Positions 56,776 to 64,000 of a DNA stretch of 64,000 bases are shown piece after piece. Made by a program: the position numbers and the translations under genes. The DNA comes from Zwartia hollandica (GTDB taxonomy: Bacteria > Pseudomonadota > Gammaproteobacteria > Burkholderiales > Burkholderiaceae_B), in contig NZ_JAHXRI010000004.1 of the NCBI RefSeq assembly GCF_019923725.1, positions 1 to 64,000 of the forward strand. The letters are read 5' to 3'. Numbering within the stretch: the stretch's first letter is position 1; every line of letters starts with the position of its first letter. The notes below the pieces were generated by a model, which was not told where the DNA came from, made no database searches, and saw only the letters and a list, made by a program, of their open reading frames with translations.

Positions 56776-57843
56776 ATGACTTCTACAACGACCCAGCGTA
56801 CACAAACAACGAGCCTTGGTCCTCTTATGGTCGATGTTCAAGGTTATGTGCTAACCGTTGCTGAGAAAAAGCGTTTGTTAAATCCACTCGTCGGGGGCGT
56901 CATCCTTTTTGCTCGTAATTACAAAGATCGGGCACAACTGACAGCATTAACTCGCAGCATCCATGCGCTACGTAGGCCAGCGCTGTTGATCGCGGTGGAT
57001 CATGAAGGTGGTCGAGTACAGCGTTTTCGTACGGATGGCTTTACGACGTTGCCGAGTATGCGAAAGTTAGGTGAACTCTGGATGGAACAACCGCTTGAAG
57101 CGATGCGTAAGGCGACCGATGTGGGTTATGTGTTGGCGTCTGAACTGCGGGCTTGTGGCGTAGATTTAAGTTTCACGCCGGTGCTTGATTTAGATTACGG
57201 CGAAAGCACGGTGATTGGCGATCGCTCCTTTCATCGTGATCCCCGTGTCGTTGCGATGCTGGCGAGGGCATTGTCGCAAGGCTTGTCGTTTGCTGGAATG
57301 TCGTCGTGTGGAAAACACTTTCCGGGCCATGGCGCAGTTGCAGCGGATTCTCATCATGAAATCCCCCTTGACCACCGTACGCTCAAGCAGATCATGACCG
57401 AGGATGCTGCCCCCTATGATTGGCTAGGTGATCAAGTCATCGCCTCTGTCATGCCTGCGCATGTTATTTACAGCAAGGTCGATAGCAAGCCCGCTGGATT
57501 TTCTGCCAAATGGATTCAAGAGATTTTGCGCACCAAACTCAAATACGATGGGGTCGTTTTCTCTGATGACCTCACCATGGAAGGTGCTGCCGTTGCCGGC
57601 GACATTCATGCCCGCGCGCAAGCAGCGTTGCAGGCGGGCTGTGATATGGCCTTGGTGTGCAACCGCCCTGACTTGGCTGATGAATTGCTTGCTCGACTGC
57701 GCTGGAAATCGCCCGCGGTATCTGTCGCACGTATTCAACGCTTGATGTCAGGGTCAGTCGCGCCCGACTGGAAGGGCCTTCAGCGCCTACCCGCCTATCA
57801 GCAGGCGCTTGTTTCGGTTCGCGCACTCAATGAGCGAAGCTGA
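56776..57843 (+). CDS. nagZ: Beta-N-acetylglucosaminidase
   Basis: 355 residues, GH3 family: [31 protein letters not shown] (His-containing mobile loop), nucleophile Asp in [11 protein letters not shown]. It removes GlcNAc from muropeptides in the cytoplasm and so feeds recycling and AmpR-type sensing. Start ATG 56776. uvrC starts inside its end. Confidence 0.95.
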   Translation: MTSTTTQRTQTTSLGPLMVDVQGYVLTVAEKKRLLNPLVGGVILFARNYKDRAQLTALTRSIHALRRPALLIAVDHEGGRVQRFRTDGFTTLPSMRKLGELWMEQPLEAMRKATDVGYVLASELRACGVDLSFTPVLDLDYGESTVIGDRSFHRDPRVVAMLARALSQGLSFAGMSSCGKHFPGHGAVAADSHHEIPLDHRTLKQIMTEDAAPYDWLGDQVIASVMPAHVIYSKVDSKPAGFSAKWIQEILRTKLKYDGVVFSDDLTMEGAAVAGDIHARAQAALQAGCDMALVCNRPDLADELLARLRWKSPAVSVARIQRLMSGSVAPDWKGLQRLPAYQQALVSVRALNERS

Positions 57844-59665
57844 ATCTAGCGCCTTCGATATCAAAGCCTATTTGGCGAAACTGCCGCATTTGCCCGGCGT
57901 GTATCGCCACATCGATGCGTCTGACGAAGTGCTCTATGTTGGTAAGGCACGTGATTTAAAAAAACGGGTGGCCTCGTATTTTCAAAAGACCCCATCGAGT
58001 CCCCGCATTGGTCATATGGTGGCGCGCGTTGTCCGTATTGAAGTTACGGTCACGCGCTCAGAGGCCGAGGCGCTGATCCTTGAAAACAATTTAATCAAGT
58101 CGCTTCGTCCGCGCTACAACATTTTATTTCGCGACGATAAGTCGTATCCCTACTTGATGTTGTCGGGGCATGCGTCTCCACGCATCGCGTACTACCGAGG
58201 TTCAACACAAAAGAAGGGCCAGTTTTTTGGTCCGTATCCGAATGCGTGGGCAGTTCGCGAGACTATACAAATTCTACAGAAAGTGTTTCGACTTCGTACC
58301 TGTGAAGATACGGTTTTTGCAAACCGTTCGCGTCCGTGCTTATTGCATCAAATCGGCCGGTGCTCTGCGCCGTGCGTCAATGAGATCAGCCCCGAGCGCT
58401 ACAGTCAAGACGCAGAACGTGCTGCGCGGTTTTTAGGCGGTGAGACTCAGGAGATCATGGGTGACATCGAGCAGCGCATGCAAGCGGCGTCTGCGGCGTT
58501 AGAGTTTGAACAGGCAGCCATGTTGCGTGATCAGATGGGTGCGCTCGCCAAAGTGTTGCATCAGCAAACCATGGAGGACACCGATCACGGCGACACCGAC
58601 ATCATTGCTATTGTTGCCTCAGGGGGGCGCGTCTGCGTCAATCTCGCGATGGTCCGTGGCGGGCGGCATCTGGGAGATCGGGCTTTTTTCCCGACACACA
58701 CAGACGGTGATTCGCTGTCCGATGTGCTCGAAGTGTTCATTGCGCAGCACTATATCGACCATCCTTTGCCGGCTACGGTCGTGGGCTCTCATGTTCTGCC
58801 TGATCCGGCCTTGATTGATTTGCTTGCCGAGTCGAGAGCGACAAAGTCTCGCTTTTTAAGTCGACCGCAAGGGATGCGGCGGGCCTGGCTCGAGCAGGCA
58901 CTACGCAACGCGGAAATGGCCTTAGCCAATGCGTTATCGGAATCCGGTGCGCGTAGTGCTCGTACCTTAGCGTTGGCTGAGGCTCTGGATTTGGATACAG
59001 ATCCGATGGCGCTTGAGGCCCTGCATATCGAATGCTTTGATATTAGTCATACCGCAGGGGAGGCCACACAAGCGTCTTGCGTCGTTTATGCGCATCATGC
59101 GATGCAGCCCTCGATGTATAGACGCTATAACATTGCTGGGATCACGCCCGGAGACGATTACGCCGCCATGCGTCAAGTACTGACTCGACGTTTTGGTAAG
59201 GTCGCCGATGGCGAGGCGGTGATGCCAGGTTTAGTGCTTATCGACGGCGGCAAAGGGCAGGTCGAGATCGCTCGCCAGGTTTTTGTAGAGCTCGGCCTGG
59301 CAATTGAGGTGCTCGTTGGTGTTGCCAAAGGCGATCACCGTAAAGTAGGTCTTGAGACCCTTGTTTTCGCAGATGAGCGAGAGGCGTTAGTGCTCGGTGA
59401 AACCTCTGCCGCACTGATGCTAATTGCTCAGATTCGGGACGAGGCCCATCGCTTCGCCATTACGGGCATGCGTGCCAAGCGGGCAAAGGCCCGGAATGTT
59501 TCGAGACTTGAGGATATTGATGGGATCGGTGCGAAGCGACGTCAGAGGCTGTTGGCACGTTTTGGTGGATTTAGCGGGGTAGCGAATGCCAGCATTGAGG
59601 ATCTCGGCTCCGTCGAGGGGATATCCCCCGAATTGGCTGAGCGTATTTACTTTGCACTGCGTTAG
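57830..59665 (+). CDS. uvrC: Excinuclease ABC subunit C
   Basis: 611 residues from ATG 57830, overlapping nagZ by 14 nt. GIY-YIG domain ([20 protein letters not shown]), UVR motif, RNase-H-like DDH core ([28 protein letters not shown]) and two C-terminal HhH motifs ([16 protein letters not shown]). It cuts on both sides of DNA lesions in UvrABC repair. Confidence 0.97.
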   Translation: MSEAESSAFDIKAYLAKLPHLPGVYRHIDASDEVLYVGKARDLKKRVASYFQKTPSSPRIGHMVARVVRIEVTVTRSEAEALILENNLIKSLRPRYNILFRDDKSYPYLMLSGHASPRIAYYRGSTQKKGQFFGPYPNAWAVRETIQILQKVFRLRTCEDTVFANRSRPCLLHQIGRCSAPCVNEISPERYSQDAERAARFLGGETQEIMGDIEQRMQAASAALEFEQAAMLRDQMGALAKVLHQQTMEDTDHGDTDIIAIVASGGRVCVNLAMVRGGRHLGDRAFFPTHTDGDSLSDVLEVFIAQHYIDHPLPATVVGSHVLPDPALIDLLAESRATKSRFLSRPQGMRRAWLEQALRNAEMALANALSESGARSARTLALAEALDLDTDPMALEALHIECFDISHTAGEATQASCVVYAHHAMQPSMYRRYNIAGITPGDDYAAMRQVLTRRFGKVADGEAVMPGLVLIDGGKGQVEIARQVFVELGLAIEVLVGVAKGDHRKVGLETLVFADEREALVLGETSAALMLIAQIRDEAHRFAITGMRAKRAKARNVSRLEDIDGIGAKRRQRLLARFGGFSGVANASIEDLGSVEGISPELAERIYFALR

Positions 59666-59683
59666 TTGGGTTAGCATAGCGCT

Positions 59684-60256
59684 ATGCCTTTTAATCTCCC
59701 TATCTTTTTGACTTGGTTGCGTATCGCAATGATCCCGTTGGTGGTGGGATTGTTCTATCTTCCTGAGTCTTGGTTAAGCGTACCCGCGCGCGACACGTGG
59801 GCCTGCATCGCGTTCATTGTGGCGGCGCTTACAGACTGGTTCGATGGCTGGTTGGCCAGGCGCTGGAATCAGACCTCGGCCTTTGGTGCATTTTTAGATC
59901 CTGTTGCAGATAAATTAATGGTTTCTGCTGCGCTCCTAGCGTTGCTTAACCTTGATCGTATCGATGTGGTGATTGCTCTGGTGATTATCGGGCGTGAAAT
60001 CACTATTTCTGCCTTACGCGAATGGATGGCTCAATTAGGGGCGAGTGCAAGCGTTGCTGTGCACTGGTTGGGTAAATTTAAAACCGCATCGCAGATGATT
60101 GCGATTCCGTGTCTGCTCTACCATCGTGATGTGTTGGGGTTGCCGATCGCGTATATCGGCAAGATCTTGATCATCATTGCTGCTATTTTGACGGTCTGGT
60201 CAATGTTGTATTACTTGCGTCGCGCCTGGCCCGTGATTCGGGAAAAAACGCACTAG
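59684..60256 (+). CDS. pgsA: CDP-diacylglycerol-glycerol-3-phosphate phosphatidyltransferase
   Basis: 190 residues with about four helices. CDP-alcohol motif D-G-x2-A-R-x8-G-x3-D-x3-D seen in DWFDGWLARRWNQTSAFG followed by AFLDPVADKL. It makes phosphatidylglycerol phosphate. uvrC-pgsA is a common pair. Confidence 0.96.
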   Translation: MPFNLPIFLTWLRIAMIPLVVGLFYLPESWLSVPARDTWACIAFIVAALTDWFDGWLARRWNQTSAFGAFLDPVADKLMVSAALLALLNLDRIDVVIALVIIGREITISALREWMAQLGASASVAVHWLGKFKTASQMIAIPCLLYHRDVLGLPIAYIGKILIIIAAILTVWSMLYYLRRAWPVIREKTH

Positions 60257-60282
60257 ACCCCTGTTGACAGAAATATCAATCA

Positions 60283-61113
60283 TCACTGCCGCGCACTGCG
60301 GTGCAGGCCCGGTTCAGGCATACCCACAGTCGCTCGCCAGGGATTAATGTCTAACCCTCCACGCCGAGTGTAACGGGCATAAACCGATAGCTTTGTTGGC
60401 ATGCAACGTTGCATGATGTCAGTAAAGATCCGTTCTACACAGTGCTCGTGAAAGCCGCCGTGATCTCGAAATGACACAATGTATTTCAGCAGGCCTCTCA
60501 GGTCGATCTGTGGCCCGGTGTAGTCGATTTGTACGCACGCCCAGTCTGGCTGATTAGTGATTGGGCAGTTCGACTTCAGCAGACGAGAGTACACCGATTG
60601 CTTGACGACTTCAGTCGATGTGCTGCGCAATAGACTGTCGTCCGGTGTGTAGCAGTCGATCACCACGTCCTGATCGTCCAGACATATTCCGGTGGGTTCG
60701 CTAATCCGCTGCTCAGCAAAGTCAGCGCTCTCGATGAGGCTAAGCAGAACAGGGTTCCCGCACACGGCGGACAAGTCCTTGGCTAGTGTCTCTAGGAGTA
60801 ACTGACTTGAAGAAAATCGTGTCTGATTCAAACTGTTTAAGTACAGCTTGAAGGATTTTGATTCGATGATGTTCGTGCTTAATGCATTGACTTGCACGCG
60901 CAGCAAGGCAACCCGGGGCAGCCCATTCGGGGTGAGCCATGAGACCTCATAGGCATTCCATAGGTCCCAGCCAACAAAGGGCAGGCCGTCTTGCGCCACA
61001 CCCAGGTCGGCGCGACCCGTCTGGCGTGGAATTGGAAATAAGAGTCCAGGGTCGTATTCCGACGGATAGGCAGTTATTTTGCCCAACGCTAGGGCCTCAG
61101 TTGGCTTAATCAT
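60283..61113 (-). CDS. queF: NADPH-dependent 7-cyano-7-deazaguanine reductase (preQ0 reductase)
   Basis: 276 residues from ATG 61113 (IKPTEALALGKITAYPSEYD), fused two-domain type II QueF. Catalytic Cys in LLKSNCPITNQPDWACVQI; NADPH motif ESKSFKLYLNS; substrate Glu in FHEHCVERIF. It makes preQ1 for queuosine in tRNA. Convergent with pgsA. Confidence 0.95.
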   Translation of the reverse strand: MIKPTEALALGKITAYPSEYDPGLLFPIPRQTGRADLGVAQDGLPFVGWDLWNAYEVSWLTPNGLPRVALLRVQVNALSTNIIESKSFKLYLNSLNQTRFSSSQLLLETLAKDLSAVCGNPVLLSLIESADFAEQRISEPTGICLDDQDVVIDCYTPDDSLLRSTSTEVVKQSVYSRLLKSNCPITNQPDWACVQIDYTGPQIDLRGLLKYIVSFRDHGGFHEHCVERIFTDIMQRCMPTKLSVYARYTRRGGLDINPWRATVGMPEPGLHRSARQ

Positions 61114-61149
61114 GAAAAATGCCAGAAAAATAAATTCGATTTTACCCAC

Positions 61150-61163
61150 TTGATCTAGATCAA
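61150..61163. promoter_or_regulatory. FNR/Anr box upstream of the ccoI-like gene
   Basis: TTGATCTAGATCAA, a perfect match to TTGAT-N4-ATCAA, 38 nt before the ATG of the ccoI-like gene. Confidence 0.75.
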
Positions 61164-61200
61164 GGCGTATGCCGCTCAATAGCCCTACGATGCATACACC

Positions 61201-62172
61201 ATGCCGACATCTATTTTTTCTATCAATCGTCCTCTAACTGCCAACGAACTGGCCGCACGAAGAACAGATCTAGTCCGTTTGGGTTTGGCATGGCTCGCCA
61301 TGATGCAGGTCATGATGTTTGCTTTGCCTGGTTATTTGAGGATTGATGCTGGCCCGAACGATAGTATTGAAGTGCTCGATTGGGCGATCCTGCTAATGAA
61401 TTGGGCGAGTTTGACGCTTTCGATTCCAGTGGTGCTGTATTCAGCCTGGCCAATTTGGGGAGGTCTGCGCAGAGCCCTAAAGCATCGTCGCGTCACGATG
61501 GATGTCCCAGTGTCTATTAGTATTGTGGCGGCTTTTATTCCTAGCGCAATTGCAACGGTGCGGGGTGAAGGGGAAGTGTATTTTGATTCGGTCACGATGT
61601 TCGTGGCGTTTCTTCTTACGGCCCGTTATTTTGAGCAGCGCGCCAGACAGTCTCTTCAGACCGGTGTCTTAGGTCGCTCGTTGCGCAGGCTGAGTGAGCC
61701 GTTGCGCATACAGTCAGACAGGGTGGCGACTGTGTTCGTACTCACCCAAATGGGTTTTGCCTTTGTGATCGCAGCACTTTGGTGGCTAACTCAACCCGAG
61801 CACGCGTTGGATATTCTGGTTGCGTTACTTGTTATGAGTTGCCCTTGCGCATTATCGCTAGCGGTACCGGCTTCTTTAGCCGCGACCCACGTTAGCCTCG
61901 CTGCACACCCAGATCTGTCAGAGGAAGAGCGGGCTCAACTTTTCGTACGGACCAGAACTGTTGCAAGACAAAACCTGTATGGCTCGCTCGGATGGCATAT
62001 CTTGACCATGCCGTTAGCGGCAGTCGGGCTCGTGACGCCCTGGTTGGCGACCTTGCTGATGTTCATCTCTTCGATGGCCGTCATTTTCAATGCGTGGCGA
62101 CTTTACCGATTACCAGAGCGCATGGTCAAGGCTCAACGTCGTGCGTTTGGCTCTACCGGGGCGACAGCGTAA
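61201..62172 (+). CDS. CcoI/FixI-like P-type ATPase lacking the cytoplasmic catalytic domains
   Basis: 323 residues where ccoI normally stands. Membrane helices resemble CcoI: MQVMMFALPGYL, FDSVTMFVAFLLTARYFEQRAR, VMSCPCALSLAVPASLAATH (copper CPC motif at about 214-216), NLYGSLGWHILTMPLAAVGL then VTPWLATLLMFISSMAVIFN. Full CcoI is about 750-830 residues. Here the N-terminal metal domain is absent, the actuator segment between helices 4 and 5 is reduced to about 30 residues, and the phosphorylation/nucleotide segment between helices 6 and 7 to about 35: no DKTGT, TGE or GDGVND is present. The frame is open and followed by ccoS. So it cannot work as a pump alone. Confidence 0.85.
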   Translation: MPTSIFSINRPLTANELAARRTDLVRLGLAWLAMMQVMMFALPGYLRIDAGPNDSIEVLDWAILLMNWASLTLSIPVVLYSAWPIWGGLRRALKHRRVTMDVPVSISIVAAFIPSAIATVRGEGEVYFDSVTMFVAFLLTARYFEQRARQSLQTGVLGRSLRRLSEPLRIQSDRVATVFVLTQMGFAFVIAALWWLTQPEHALDILVALLVMSCPCALSLAVPASLAATHVSLAAHPDLSEEERAQLFVRTRTVARQNLYGSLGWHILTMPLAAVGLVTPWLATLLMFISSMAVIFNAWRLYRLPERMVKAQRRAFGSTGATA

Positions 62173-62190
62173 ACAAGACAAGGTGGGATG

Positions 62191-62364
62191 ATGGAAATTC
62201 TCTATTTACTGCTTCCTCTGTCGCTGTTTGTAGTCGCGCTCATCGGTGGCGTGTTGTGGTGGGCTGTATTTTCTGGTCAATACGATGACCCTGATGCAGC
62301 GAGTTTGTCGATTTTGCGCGACAACGATTCGACTTCAACGCAAACGTCACACCTTTCCTCCTGA
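62191..62364 (+). CDS. ccoS: Cbb3 oxidase assembly protein CcoS
   Basis: 57 residues: EILYLLLPLSLFVVALIGGV one membrane helix, then WWAVFSGQYDDPDAASLSIL, the CcoS hallmark. ATG 62188 is also possible; AAGG lies before it. It is needed to insert cofactors into the oxidase. Directly follows the ccoI-like gene. Confidence 0.9.
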   Translation: MEILYLLLPLSLFVVALIGGVLWWAVFSGQYDDPDAASLSILRDNDSTSTQTSHLSS

Positions 62365-62367
62365 GGC

Positions 62368-62381
62368 TTGATCCAGATCAA
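62368..62381. promoter_or_regulatory. FNR/Anr box upstream of ccoN
   Basis: TTGATCCAGATCAA, 66 nt before the ccoN start. It suggests induction of the oxidase when oxygen is low. Confidence 0.75.
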
Positions 62382-62446
62382 AGCTTTAGCGAAGTCGATT
62401 AGGCATGATTCGGTTACGAAGAAAGTTTTCTAAAGGAACGCAGAAA

Positions 62447-63919
62447 ATGGCTAGTTTGAGTGCGACGAAGGCAGAGACCTTTAATTACGGTGTGGTCAGG
62501 CAGTTTGCAATCATGACCGTCGTGTGGGGCATTGTCGGTATGCTGGTGGGTGTCATCATCGCAGCCCAGCTATTGTGGCCGCAGCTCAACTTTGATATTG
62601 CTTGGCTGACGTACGGGCGCCTCAGGCCTCTGCATACCAACGCCGTGATTTTTGCATTTGGTGGCAGTGCGCTCTTTGCCGCTTCGTATTATGTTGTTCA
62701 ACGGACATGCCAGGCACGCTTATTTTGTGGTCCCCTAGCGGCTTTCACCTTTTGGGGTTGGCAGCTGATTATTGTGGGTGCTGCAATTACTCTGCCTCTG
62801 GGGATTACCACTTCAAAAGAATACGCCGAGCTCGAGTGGCCAATCGACATTCTGATCACGTTGGTCTGGGTAGCGTATGCGATTGTTTTTTTTGGCACGA
62901 TCATTAAGCGTAAAGCAAAGCATATCTATGTAGCGAACTGGTTTTTTGGTTCATACATACTTACGATCGCGGTGCTGCATATTGTGAATAACATCGAGCT
63001 CCCGGTGTCGATGTGGAAGTCGTACTCCGCCTACGCCGGCGTGCAAGATGCAATGGTGCAATGGTGGTACGGCCATAACGCTGTTGGATTTTTCCTGACC
63101 ACTAGTTTTCTTGGCATGATGTATTACTTCATTCCAAAGCAAGCACAGCGTCCGATCTACTCGTACCGCCTGTCGATTGTTCACTTTTGGGCGTTAGCTT
63201 TCACCTACATGTGGGCAGGGCCACACCACCTGCTCTATACCTCGTTGCCTGACTGGACCCAATCTCTGGGTATGGTGTTTTCGTTGATTCTGCTCGCACC
63301 GTCTTGGGGTGGAATGATCAACGGCATCATGACGCTCTCAGGCGCTTGGCACAAGTTGCGTACCGATCCGATTTTGAAGTTTATGGTTGTGTCGCTGTCG
63401 TTCTATGGCATGTCAACTTTTGAAGGTTCGATGATGTCAATTCGCACGGTCAATGCGCTTTCACACTACACCGATTGGACCATCGGTCACGTGCACTCTG
63501 GAGCGCTCGGTTGGGTGGCGATGATTACCTTTGGCATGTTGTATTACCTCATCCCTAGGCTGTGGGGTCGCGAAAAAATGTACAGCACAAAGTTAATCGA
63601 GGTTCACTTCTGGATCGCGACAATTGGTGTGGTGCTCTATATCGCCTCCATGTGGATTGCAGGTGTGATGCAAGGTTTGATGTGGCGTGCCACTGAGCCC
63701 GATGGCTCGTTGACCTACAGCTTTGTTGAGTCCGTGAAGTCAACCTTCCCGTTTTACGCAATTCGTCTAGCGGGTGGCGCACTGTATCTGTCCGGCATGC
63801 TCTTAATGGCCTACAACGTATTTAAGACCGTGATCGGTGAGAAGGCAGTGAATCCGGAAATTCCAGCGGATAGCGCGGCCGTACGCCCCATGTTGGCAAC
63901 TGCGCCAGCCAGCGCCTAA
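62447..63919 (+). CDS. ccoN: Cytochrome c oxidase cbb3 subunit I
   Basis: 490 residues from ATG 62447, AAGGAACGCAG before it. 12 helices. Heme-b and copper ligands appear as [15 protein letters not shown] (His), [10 protein letters not shown] (His pair) and HVHSGALGW (His-x-His). It is the catalytic, high-affinity oxygen-reducing subunit of the inner membrane. ccoO follows after 10 nt. Confidence 0.96.
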   Translation: MASLSATKAETFNYGVVRQFAIMTVVWGIVGMLVGVIIAAQLLWPQLNFDIAWLTYGRLRPLHTNAVIFAFGGSALFAASYYVVQRTCQARLFCGPLAAFTFWGWQLIIVGAAITLPLGITTSKEYAELEWPIDILITLVWVAYAIVFFGTIIKRKAKHIYVANWFFGSYILTIAVLHIVNNIELPVSMWKSYSAYAGVQDAMVQWWYGHNAVGFFLTTSFLGMMYYFIPKQAQRPIYSYRLSIVHFWALAFTYMWAGPHHLLYTSLPDWTQSLGMVFSLILLAPSWGGMINGIMTLSGAWHKLRTDPILKFMVVSLSFYGMSTFEGSMMSIRTVNALSHYTDWTIGHVHSGALGWVAMITFGMLYYLIPRLWGREKMYSTKLIEVHFWIATIGVVLYIASMWIAGVMQGLMWRATEPDGSLTYSFVESVKSTFPFYAIRLAGGALYLSGMLLMAYNVFKTVIGEKAVNPEIPADSAAVRPMLATAPASA

Positions 63920-63929
63920 GGAGAATTAC

Positions 63930-64000
63930 ATGGCTCAAGAAAATCACGGCTTTTTTTCACACCAGACACTTGAAAAGAACATTGGTTGGATGATTGTTTG
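63930..64000 (+). CDS. ccoO: Cytochrome c oxidase cbb3 subunit II (5' end only)
   Basis: The first 23 codons (AQENHGFFSHQTLEKNIGWM) match the CcoO N-terminus; AAGGAG precedes the ATG. The rest is outside the window. Confidence 0.8.
   Translation, partial: MAQENHGFFSHQTLEKNIGWMIV

Overview
The window reads as chromosome of a betaproteobacterium of the order Burkholderiales, most likely family Alcaligenaceae (the Bordetella/Achromobacter/Advenella side). Reasons: the conserved block gyrA-serC-pheA-hisC-tyrA-aroA-cmk-rpsA-ihfB-lapA-lapB-hldE1-hldD-comEA-cysM, a Bug-type periplasmic receptor, FNR/Anr-type boxes at a cbb3 oxidase locus, and a tmRNA whose tag reads ANDERFALAA. The family call is inference from gene order and motifs; no search was run.

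Region 1 (1-9.0 kb): the 3' end of a nonribosomal peptide synthetase (condensation/epimerization-like tail plus thioesterase), a convergent PhyH-type dioxygenase, then a catabolic-looking set: amidase, MFS carrier, class III CoA-transferase, SDR epimerase, a Bug receptor and an SsuA/THI5-like binding protein.

Region 2 (9.0-18.9 kb): an accessory, scarred region downstream of ssrA. It carries four copies of the sequence that flanks the ssrA 3' end, a Fic protein with three evenly spaced operators, a HigBA-type toxin-antitoxin pair, pieces of a broken large serine recombinase, a catalase-peroxidase remnant, and two partial gene duplications (DUF2306 membrane protein and SsuA/THI5-like protein), plus cupin, DMT exporter, GNAT and GST cargo.

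Region 3 (18.9-21.4 kb): tmRNA, gph-ubiG and an OmpA-family lipid-anchored or outer-membrane protein, all on the minus strand. Region 4 (21.9-41.0 kb): core genes on the plus strand: gyrA; serine and aromatic amino-acid synthesis run together with 1-14 nt junctions; ribosomal S1; IHF beta; LPS assembly control (LapA/LapB) and heptose synthesis; ComEA; CysM; convergent MltB; and EtfBA. Region 5 (41.1-53.6 kb): acyl-CoA dehydrogenase, a TPP enzyme, a 52-residue membrane peptide with unusual upstream repeats, DMT exporter, rplS, Nudix, rsgA-M48 protease, orn, MATE, a GT39-like membrane glycosyltransferase and rpmE2.

Region 6 (53.7-64.0 kb): a spermidine-synthase-like methyltransferase-fold protein and an ABC_sub_bind receptor, then pdxJ-acpS-nagZ-uvrC-pgsA, divergent queF, and the cbb3 oxidase locus. 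The most unusual gene is the one in the ccoI position (61201-62172): it keeps the membrane helices and the CPC copper motif of the CcoI copper ATPase but has lost the actuator, phosphorylation and nucleotide domains in an otherwise open frame.
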